Assembly (NCBI GenBank): GCA_964016985.1
Contig: OZ024828.1
Location: forward strand, 82,508,308 to 82,572,307
From: Anodontia alba
Lineage: Eukaryota; Mollusca; Bivalvia; Lucinida; Lucinidae
Reading direction: 5' to 3'
Length of the DNA stretch: 64,000 bases
Below the pieces are notes generated by a model. That model was not told where the DNA came from, searched no databases, and worked only from the letters and a program-made list of their open reading frames with translations. How positions within the stretch are numbered: position 1 is the stretch's first letter; every line of letters starts with the position of its first letter. Position numbers and translations under genes: made by a program. Positions 12,897-24,800 of this stretch are shown here, piece by piece.

Positions 12897-15800
12897 TGGC
12901 TTTAAAAGTTAAGTTTGATATTCTGGCCACTAATACTACTATTCACAAACTAAAATATATACTGGTGTGTCTAATTTCAGGTTTCACAAAAGTTTGCTGC
13001 CATGTGCTACATCACCAGAGTGTGACAGGTAATAAGAACAGGCACTATATCAGAGAAACATTATATCACATGGACAATTATTGTAGACCATGTTTATATT
13101 GTATATCTGACTAGAGTTTGTTCTAGTAATTTGGGTCAGCAAATACATTAAGAAGGAGTAGTTGGTGATAATTTTAGGATAAATTTTCTGATTTATCCAT
13201 AAAAATGTATGTTGTGGGTACTCTAGAAATGCCTCACCGAGGCACCTAGAAGTGCCTCGGTGAGGCACTTCTAATGAATACTCGCAACAGTTTGTTTTTA
13301 TAACGAATTGGAGAAAATAATCACATAATCCCTAACATCTCCTCTGGGATGTATTTGTTTTCAGTTATAACTGTTCTAATATATTGTTTTCTGAAACAAC
13401 TTGCTTTTGTTTCATATTTAAAATATAAAGCTCAATTTTCTTGGTTTTGAAAAAAAAAAAAATAATAATAATAATAACTACTTTTAGTAACATCTGAAAA
13501 ATTCATTATGTCATAAATCAAAATGTTCTTTAAGTTTCACCCCAATTGTTGATGTTCTTCACGTTTCACTACCATTGTTGATAATATTTATCTCCCCCCC
13601 CCCCCCCCCCCACCACACGCCCCCCCCCCACCCCAATGGGCTTACGGGCATATAGTGTTTAAACTTTATGACTAATAATCAATAACCTTTTGTTATGCCT
13701 TGTTGAGATATGTGTCTGGTCTGCAAGGCCTTTTAAGTTGGCCCCGAAAGTACCATAAAGCTCACTGCAGATCTGTTATGCTGAAAAGTTTACCTTAACT
13801 AGAACCATAGGACACAGATGCCCCCCTGAAACTGGGGATAAAAAAAAAAAAAAAAAAAAAGGAAAACCTTGTTAACTCTCTGGAGGTCACATGTTTGAAA
13901 TAATCTCTATAAATCCTGCTGGAAATGTATGTTCTGATGATTTTCAAGTCAGGTTCGAAATTGGGCCACTTGGGGTCAAAAACTAGGTTACCAGGCCAAA
14001 TAAAAGGAAAACCATATTAACACTCAAGGTCACATATTTGAAGTAATCATGAATTCTGCTCAAAATGTTTGTCATGATGATTTGTATGTCAGGTTTGAAA
14101 CTGGATCACTTGGAGTCAGAAACTAGGTCACCAGGCCAAATCAAAGAAGAACCTTGTTAACACTCTGGAGGTCACATTTTCTAAGTAATCATCATGAATC
14201 TTGCTCAAAATATTTGTCTTGATGGTTTCTAGGTCAAGTTTGAAACTGGATCACTTGGAGTAAAAAACTAGGTTACTAGGCCAAATCAAAGGAAAACCTT
14301 GTTAACACTCTAGAGGTCACATTTTTATGTAATCATCATAAATCTTGTTAAAATTGTTTGTCTTGATGATTTCTAGGTCAAGTTCGAAACTGGCTCATTT
14401 ATGACATATTTCATGGTCCAGTGACATTATTTTTTCTGTTTTGGCCAGTTTCTAAGTAACTATTGGTCCTACAGCAGTGATAATTGGCACTTGCATATAT
14501 CTTAGCATGACCTTTTGAATGCAGTCATCCATACTTGTTCATGGCCTATATTTCACAGTCCATTGACTTTATTTTCTGATTAGTGAGTGTCTCAGTAACT
14601 ATCGGTCCTAGAGTAGTGATACTTGGCACATGCATACATCTTAGCATGACCTTCCATATTTGACCTTGACCTGTATTTCATGGTTCAGTGACTTTGTTAA
14701 GTTTTTGTCTTTTGTCAGTTTCTCAGTAACAATTGGTCCTACAGCAGTGATGCTTGGCACATGCATACATCTTAGCATCACTTGAGTGCAGTCATTTTAT
14801 TTGACCTTAACTTATACTTCACGGTCCAGTAGGCATGCTACTTGTCTTAGTTTAGTCATTTATGTTATAATCATGACTCTTGGTCTGAATGTTTGTCTTG
14901 TTGATTTCTAGGCCAGGTTCTCTAAGTGCTATGATACTCAAGTGAGCAACACAGGGCCATCAAGGCTCTCTTGTTACAGACTTTTGGCCCTAAGTGGTAT
15001 CTTGTCAAATATGCAGACAACATAGAGACAATTATCTCGTGCATCTGCAGTTGAATCAGTGCCAACCTATTGCTGTATACATTCCACAAAACTCAGAATT
15101 TGTTTATGTCTAATGTATAGACCCTGGCCCCGAGGCCATAAAACTTTTTTCATGCTCAACTCAACTGAGCATGAAATTTCTTTTGGTCATAAAAATAAAA
15201 ATACCAACAATTAAAACTTTTTTCGTGCTCAACTCAGCTGAGCATGCTCAGCTGAGTTGAGCATGAAAGAAGTTTTAAAAAATTGTCAGTATTTTAAGAT
15301 TTATAAGCAAAATAAATTTCATGCTCAGCTGAGTTGAGCATGAAAAAAGTTTTATAACCTCGGGGCCTAGTCAAATTGAGGCTCTTTCTGACTTGTACAG
15401 GTCTGCAGCTTTTTCATGAGTCTGCACACATGAAATATGTAGTATACGTACCTATTTCAAATGTTTTGAAGGACAGGTGATGCCTAAATTGGGAAGTTTT
15501 CCTGTTTGTTTCAATGCCCATTTGCAGTGGTGTGATTTCTAGATACATTTTATGTGTGTAATAACTTACTCACCCCTGTGTGACAGATGTTTGTCACCCT
15601 ATTCTGTGTCTATTACAGTGCTAGAGGAGCTCTTCAGTCCAGTATTGTAAAGATTCTTTTAGGAGTAGATATCATACAGGTTAGTCTCCTAAATGCTTTA
15701 ACTGTTAAAACTCTGAGCAAGTTTGCAGCAGATGATATTCTAAAATTGTTTTTTTATTTCTCGGAGAGAGGCTAAGCAGATGATTTACATGAAATGTCAA

Positions 15801-18800
15801 GCCTTGTAGTGATTTGTGCTTTAAAGGCTCCATATTCCTAAAAAAAAAAACACAAAAAAAAAAAAAAAAAAAAAAAACACAGACGTTTTATTCTCCAAGA
15901 AAGGTTTAATAAATCGATATATGGTATTAATATAATTGTAAAATGTGGCACCTGACAGCCTGTAAAATTTCACCTTATAGTCACTTGTTCTTGAAATGAA
16001 ATAATTTTTAATTGTATCTCTGAATTAATGTTGCCAACATTTAGAGATATCATAAAAAAATTTCATTTTTGATCCAGTTAAAAAATGAGACACTAACTGA
16101 AATTTTACAGGCTGTCAGATGCCTCATTTTATGATCATATTAATACTATATGTATATATCAATTTATTAAACGTTTCTTGGACAAAAAAAAGTCTATTTT
16201 TGATGAATATGGAGCCTTTAAGGGTTAAGACAAGAGGGTTTCAATTCTAGTCTGTTTGGTCACCTTGGTACAAACAGTCAGTATTGCATAGGTTAAGGGG
16301 ATGAATTTCGCTGTCTTGGTGGTGGTTATGTGTTTGTTTGTTTATCAGTTCTTTAATGCTTAATGCTGGATACATTTTTTTTTTATTTTCTTTGCATTTT
16401 TTTTCAGACAAAATTAATGCATGCTCTTCTGGAGAAGTTGCCAGAATTTAGTGGAGATGAAGAGTAAGTTTCTATAATTTGAGCCAGCGCATGACAAAAC
16501 CTACAAAATGACGTGAGCCGAGTGAAGACTCAGATCAGCCTGGACAGATGCCATTTTGTAAGTTTTGTCGTGCGCTGGCTCATTTGTTTGTTACTGGTGT
16601 TTTCTGGGGGTAATATTGCTGTGTATAAACTAAACTTGTGTGTAAAAGAAAATATACATTGTGGGTACTTGTCAGAAGCGCCGCGATGAGGTGCTTCTGA
16701 TGGGTACCCACAATGTATGTTTTTATGGACAAGTAAGAAAATATTAACTTTTTTTGGTTGAGAAAAGTCCCTTATGTGGAACTATGATAATACAAGCATT
16801 TTAAAGTACATAATGTATGCATTTAAAGTAAATTGCCTTTCATTATCAAAAAAGATTATTTTCCATGTTTGGTATGCCATTTGTTATCCGTTTGTCTGTC
16901 TGTTTGTCTGTCATACTATCTCCTTCTAAACCACTGGGCAGAATTTAACCAAACTTGCTTCATGACCATCCTGCCTGGTAAGGGTGTGCAAGAGCAAAAT
17001 TATATGGACAGTAATTTGTTTCCTGGTATTTTGCTGGACGATAAGAGGGGCAATTTAAATTGTGAATGTCAAGCCATATAGAGATATTTCACATGAAATT
17101 CAAGCCCTGTTGGGGTGATTTTCACAAAGTTTTGAGCCCTATTTTCTCAGAAAAATACAGAATCTTGTCTACTTATATACAGGAATGTTTTGCTGTGATA
17201 GTTAATAAGAATGCAGAGCAAGCGGGATAGTTTGTTTCTATCATTTTGCTGTTCCCATCGTATAGGAATACAGTCGATTCTGGTTATCTGAAGATATTCA
17301 TATGTAGACATATCAGATTTGCAGAACTGAGGAAAAAATAAATCGAACAACCACATTTCACAAATGCATATGTAATTTGACTCTTGAAGTTAGTGATATA
17401 TTGAAAATATCATGGAAAAGAGGAGAAATTGCTCCTTAGGACCAATTTCTCCTCTTTTCCACAATGTTTTGTTTCTGTTGTTAGATTTCCATGTTAAAAC
17501 AGGGACAAAATTTTCGTTTCGAGATAAGTGGTTATTTGAGATAAACAAAGCAGAGATAATGAGAGTCGACTGTATATACCTGTGAGTCGCATTGTCAGAA
17601 ACTATTCCTGCACTTGGTGAAGACTCAGGTAAGCTTGTGCAGTCTGATCAGTCTGTACTGTCTGCATAAAGAAACCTTGGTTCTCCATATAGAGCACTCA
17701 GTGAAGACACTGATCCTTGCAGGCTGATCTGAGTTTTTGCCGGGCACACATTTTCTTGATTTTGCTGCTTATGTAGGAAATTGTTGCTTTTCTCATGAGG
17801 GCTCTGAGTAATATTTGGTGATCTTTCTAGGATAATTTTCTCATTTTTTTATAAAAAGGGAGCACTCCAGAAATGCCATGGTGAGGTGCTTCTGATGAGT
17901 ACTCACAACATGTTTTTACAGAGAACTGGAGAAAAATATCTCAAAATCATCACCAAATATCACTTCTTAACCCTTGCCATGCTGAATAAATTGAGATGCC
18001 ATTCCCACTTCTAATTGTAAGCCAATCAGATTACTTGATCCAGATTGTTGATACAAATTCACATATCGAATGACAAACGTTGCAGATCCAGATCAGTTGG
18101 AAGCCAACCTAGCTAGATCTACACTGTTTGCAAAGGCAGGGCATATCCGGGTTCAACAGGACTAGGGTTACAGGTCCTCTGTTTTCTTAAAGCAAGTCTG
18201 ATACTTTCTCTTCCAGTAGCAGTATATTTGAGCAAGGACAGAAAGTAAATCTGCCCCATCTACTGATGTCACAGTTTCAGTGGCTTGATAGAATCATCAA
18301 TGGAAAGGTATTAAATGTCACAGTTGAAAGCTCACCTGAGCTGAAGGCAGAGGATGAGCTATAATGATCAACTTACCTTCTGTTGTCAGTCCGTCCAAAT
18401 ACTGTGGGGTTTTATACATGCTCTAAACAATCTACACCTTATATTATCTGGTTTTTCATCCATGAAAACTTTATTGTGCCAGCCACAGTGTCTCAGTGGG
18501 ATGCACATTCGACTCTGATCAGGAGATAGCTGGTTTGATCCCCACTCGTCCGGCAGAAGTCTTTCATGGAGATCAATCAGGAAATATTTTCTACAGTCAT
18601 TCTCTCTAGTCTGCTGAATCAAGAAGGTCAGTTGTTAATTTCTGACGAGAGAATGTGCATAAGTACTGGTTAACCGCTTAGAGGAATAAGCCTGCCAAAG
18701 AAAAATGTGGTAGGTAAATGGACAGGTTCAGTATGACCTTAATGGGTTGACTGGGCCGTAAAACCTCAATTAAAAAAAAAAAAGAAACAAAAAAAAAACA

Positions 18801-21800
18801 AACAAACAAACTTTATTGCATACATCTGAAAGATGCGAATACAAATCTACCTGTATTTGGAAATATTAATATATCTATTTTAGTGTAATATATTTCATGT
18901 CTCATTAGAAAGTGCAAATAAATACAAATCCTAATTTAATCCATTTGATAAACCAGGCAATTTTACGTTAAAATCACCCTAATATGAAATGTTGGCACAT
19001 GGATAAAGTTTATATTATAAGCACTTTGATTAATCAGTTAAGATAATCCAAAAGTTTCATCAAAATTGGCAACATAGAAGTTCCTTAATTTGCAGAAAGA
19101 CCATGGCACCTACAAAGTTCATGACCATTTAGATGATACGTGACGTCACTACAATTGCACTGACATCATAATTTCATCACATTCTTTATTTTAACTCCAC
19201 TTTTTAAATGCAGTTGGATTGATGTTTAACCCGTTTGTCCCTACAGCCCCAAAAAAAGATACCTTTGCAAATATTGCAGATCCAGATGAGATGGCTCATA
19301 ATGAGCCATGAGCAGGATCTACACTGTGTTTGCCATTCTGTTTTTGATTTTTGACTGAAATCTCTATTTGCATCAGTGGACAAGTCCAGTTCAGAAACTC
19401 AGGGATGAAAGGGATTAAGGTAGTGGAAAAGTTTGCTACAGCAATAGTTCACAACTTTCTTAAATGGACGGCTACACACATTGGGTCCTTCATTCTAATG
19501 TTGATTATAAATCTATTTCTGAGAAGTCACTGTCAATCTATGGCTTCCAAATGCTTAGTTTCCTGTAATTTCTATACATTTTAAGGAGCTTTGGATTGAA
19601 AGAGTATCCTGATAAGTATATTTTCTCCATGAAAACATATGTTGAACATACGCATTAGATGTCAACCCCCCCGGTGGTTTATTCTACTGACAGTTCTAAG
19701 GCAGTGGTTCGGTGTTAGTCTTACTCTTTGTTCCTTTGTGGTTTATTCTACGAGGCAATTGGTTTTGTTATGCCTTGTGTTATTTTGTTCTTGTGTTTTT
19801 CAGTCTTTTTAGCATTGCAATTAACTCGCTTGGGAAAGTGAGAGCTAATCTTAGTGCTTTTCTTATGTTTGTTCGATTTGCGCGTGGTCTGGGAAGGGCT
19901 GTGGCTTGTGATTGTGGCACTCCCTGGATTTTCCTCTTACCTTTTGATAAGGCTCTTCATATGTTTTAGCGAAGAAATAAGAAAAATATCAATAGTTTTT
20001 TGTTGAAAGGCAGTGAAACTTTAATCTCTTTATGAAACTGTATATGGTAAATGTCCTAAAATTTCAAACACTTTATTCCATACTTTTTTTGGCTTAAATT
20101 TTGCTTTTTATGCATTTGTCTCTTAAAATGCTTAGTGGACTGGCAAACTGTGAAGACCCTGATCAGACTGCTTCTTTGGGAGCAGTCTGATCTGGGTCTG
20201 CTGTGTTTGCATATGGCATTTTGTCAGATACTTTGGTGTTCGAAAGTTTAGGACATTTACTGTACCTATGATACTCTGCATTCCCAAGAACCCCAGCCAT
20301 AGTGTTCTAAAGGAACTAGTTTGTAACTACATCATCAACCAAATGACATACACCACAACCTCTTTATAACACTGTTTCTGGGATCGGAAGCAAAGACCTT
20401 GTGGGCTAAAGGACCTTGTTGTATCCAAACAAAGTGTCTGTAGATAATATAGAAAAATGACCGTAAATGTTAAAGTGTGTAGATTTTATGATCTATGAAT
20501 TTTTGTTTGGATATAGATTATATAGATATAGGACCATCAGTGGTTATTTTTCTGTATAATCTATACATTTTAACTTCATAATACATTAACCTATAGATAA
20601 TGTGCTATTCTCTTCTGTTTTCACACCTTCCACAGAAAAAACGACCTTTCAGTCGTTAATTAAAGTCTTAAACCAGAAGGTCCCTTAGGCAGTTACCTGT
20701 GTGACGTAACTCTTCCCGCTCAATTGACCACGTGTCAGTTTCTTTTCTGTGGACAAAGAAATTCAACAAGGATTATTTACCTGTGATAGAAATTTGGATT
20801 ATTTCTTTCCTCACGGATAAATTTATGTATCCTTGTGTTTCTTTTATTTATTATTATATTATTTCTGATTTTTCACCAGGCAAACTTTTACAGAAAGTGT
20901 CTGGTCAATTTTTGCCTAATAATTAATTATCTTCGGGAAAAAGTTTTGAATACTTGTGCCCGCTCAGTTTTCATATATAATCTCCCTTTTTCATCGGACT
21001 AGAGTTACGAATACTACTATCCGATCAATTTGTCAAATTACTTGTAACTTTACCGGGCAACAGTTACGAATACTAGTGTCCGGTCATTATGTCGGGTAAC
21101 TAGTGTCAAAATAATGATCACTAATTCCCGAACAATCTATTATCGTTCATAGAGCTCCATTCACGTTTAAGTCAATGGATATAGTTTATTAAGTGAAATA
21201 CATAATAACTTTTTATACAAAAAATTCTGTACAGTCTTTCCCGAATCAGACTAGAATCTTTAATATTCCATTGACTTATTATAGGTGTGTAATTCCATTA
21301 ATATTTTAAATTAGCTTATGTTTTATCTCTTTTATCCGCTAGAAAGAGTTAAACTTCCGACTATAACAAAATTCTTACCGGGCAGCAGTTCGTAGACTAG
21401 TGCCAGGTCATTCAAATTATGTTTTATCTCTTTAATTCGCTAGAAAGCGGTTAAATTCTGGCTCTAACGAAAATTTCATCGGGAAGCACTTCGTAGAGTA
21501 GTGCCAGGTCATTCTAACGAAATTACACCTGGCAGTAGTTTCGGAGACTTTGTGTCGGATTACTAGTGTCCGAGTAGTAGTCACTACTACACGCTCAACA
21601 TATATTTATTTATTAACCACTATAGACATGTATAGTCTTGGATTATAGGTTATTGAATGACAGCGATGGGTTCTAATACCTAGTAGCCATTTATATTGTT
21701 GAATTCTGTCCAGTATTTTTTGAACTTGACTTAAATTCTATATATATATTTATTATTGAAAATGAATTAAGAATTATCGGTTACGATCAAATTCGCAATT

Positions 21801-24800
21801 CATTCACTAAGTGTAGAAGATACTTCCAGCTATAATTATATCTCTTTTATTCGCTACAAAGAGATTAACTTCTTACATATTCACCTTATTCGGCTCTAGG
21901 GCAAAGGTGAACTATAAAACTATCGTTATTTATAAGAAGAAAAATATACACGAAATCTAAAAAATTTTCTTCTTTCCTCCCCTGTTTTTCTTCTACATGC
22001 TCCGATATGTAATCAGCATGTAATCTAAGGAGTAAATTGACAAGAAAGTAGCAATCGATCTTTTCTACTTTCTATTAATTTTTCATTCTTAAGGTATCGG
22101 AAATTTACACCAACCAGATAAATAAATTAACAGTTTATTTATTTATTCGCTACCTCTCTAGATTACTACGATTTAAAATTCTAGTTGAGGTACATATTTT
22201 CCTTTTGCCTTTTCTACATGGAAAATAGTTGATCCGATAAGCTATTATTCTATTTTATACTATCTTTTGATTGATTATATAAGAGTCTAGGTCAGTCGTG
22301 CTCTGTCTAAACTCTGCTATAAAATAATAAATAAGAAAAAAATGTTATATTTAGGCATAGATATAATTCGATACGTTCTTTACTTTGCCTGTTTTATTTT
22401 TTCTTCTGGATCATTTAAGACTACGATAGCAATATACCAGATATTTTTGCCTCAGTAAGAATCTATTACGCCGAAGATTCTTCATATTGGAATAATAGTT
22501 TTATTATGATTATAATTTCTAGATCCAATTAATCCTCGTATATTATAGGTCTACTTTATCTTATTGAGGAATAGTTTTGCTTCGACTAGCTCTATACCTC
22601 TAATATTTTATTTATAACTAGAGTCCATGTCAATCAAAATTTTCTTGCACTTTGGTATTGACAATGGATACATATTTAGTAAAGGCATTAATTATTCAGT
22701 ACGTGACAGATTATTATTGCCTAAATTAGATATTATATACAATACTTTCCTTTTGATATTTTGTTTTATTGACTTTGTAACTATTCAGAAACTGCCAAAG
22801 TCAATCATTTCCTTCATCTAAACTTACCGAAGCTCTAGATTATGTTGATATATATTTTTGATATATGCTTAGAGGTTAATTAACGAGAGTTTACCTCATA
22901 ATAGCAGATATGATTATATTTATATTAATCAGTGTATAGTCTAGGCTTAGACAAAAGGGAAAACATCCTTAATTACGAGCCGGTAAAGAATTAAGACACA
23001 CTTAATTATCTCTTTACCCCTTCTTTATGTTTACATTCGTTAAAGGGATCATAGAAATTTCGCTAAGAGTTCAAGTTCAGTTTGCGAATAATGCAAAGAT
23101 TAATATCTTGATTTCCAGTCCGCATCAAAAATGGTCTATATATATAGATAAATATCTTTTCCTAAACTGGATATTTATTTATTTTTCCACACAATAAGTC
23201 ATTTCAAGACGTCAATGATTTTGAAATGCACTGCTTCAATTTATAATATAAAATATGTTTATATTAACTTCACAACTTAGTAAGTGCTGCACCTACGTTC
23301 CTGGTCAGATCTTACTTTTGTGATACGTTTTTTGAACATACTGAAAGTTTTCTCCGATTATACATTCAGTAAATAAACTTTCGAATAGTATTTATGCTTT
23401 TAAACATTCAGATTATTTGATAATTGTTGGAGATAATATATTATTCCGATATTTATATATCTATCTTCATTATTTATCTTTCTCATCTTACTTTTAAATT
23501 AGATTGACCTTCTCGCTACGTTCCAGGTTTAAATCTAGCTAACATTGTGGAACAGTCACTTTTTTATTTCCTAAACAATATTTTAACATTTTTCTCAGTA
23601 TTCAGAGCATAACGACTTCATGAATACTTGGAAATAATTCAATTCTACGCTTGTTAAACTAAGCCTAAAACAAGCCCTGGTTTTTTGGAATGGATATTAT
23701 CCTTCGATTCAGTTCATGGAGATACATCCTTTTAGATCCCATTATCTCTATTTCAATCATACAAAATTCTAATGACTAAGTACTCCTTTTCTACGTACGA
23801 ATACAGAATATCGAGTCACTGTTGCTGCATATTGGTTAAAGATTAAACAAATTTTATCTTAAACCTATATGACGTTAAATTAATTATTATCTCTTTCATA
23901 TACATGTTTTTACCCTTCCGTCAGGGATCGTGGTAATAATATTATTACTCTCTATGGTTTACGCATAGATCTCGAGAGTATATATATGTATTTTCTTCCT
24001 GAATTCATTTGCAAGTACGTAATTTGATATTTCAGGAATTACCAAATATGCAGACATAGATTTTATTCTATTAATATTCAATTCTAAAAATTTGATTGAA
24101 TGTTTATCTATAAAATTTCTGGGCAGTAATTTTATAGAGAGTTATATGTTTAATAATTCCTTGCTTAATAAATAGTTAGGCTTAACCTATTATTTATAGC
24201 AGGAATTTTGTTCCGTAGTATAATTTTAATTTAGTATTAATATATTTCTTACTATTCTTAAATATGCATATAGAATAGTAATACTATCTCTTAACTTATA
24301 AATTAAGTGTTTTTTGAGATTATTAATCAGTATTATTGTATAATCTTTCTTCAGAGATTATCACACTATTACTTTTTCTCTGAGTCCTTCTCTTTTTATG
24401 AACATTTTGATTCGGATCAAAGTGGATTTTTTAACATTTCTTGATTTCCATGATTATTTACTCAGGAGACTTTTCATGATAATCTTCTGGTATAGAAAGA
24501 TTCTATCCAGCTTATTTATTATTGCTTAATCTTATCAATACGGTAAGATTTAGCCAAACTATGACCGTCTTACAGTTTGCTGCGATCAACCTTATTCTTA
24601 TCTCTCTTATTCTCTGTCAAACTCTTAAGTTATGATGTTGACAGTTTATTCTTTATTATTTTGTCAGGACATCAAACGCTTTTATATGTCTATGACAAAA
24701 CTAATTATCAATGGTTTAGGTTGTTTTTTCTTCCCAGCAGTTATATGCAAACTCTGTATTATTTTATAACTTGACTAAAATTTCATAATACAATTAGTCT

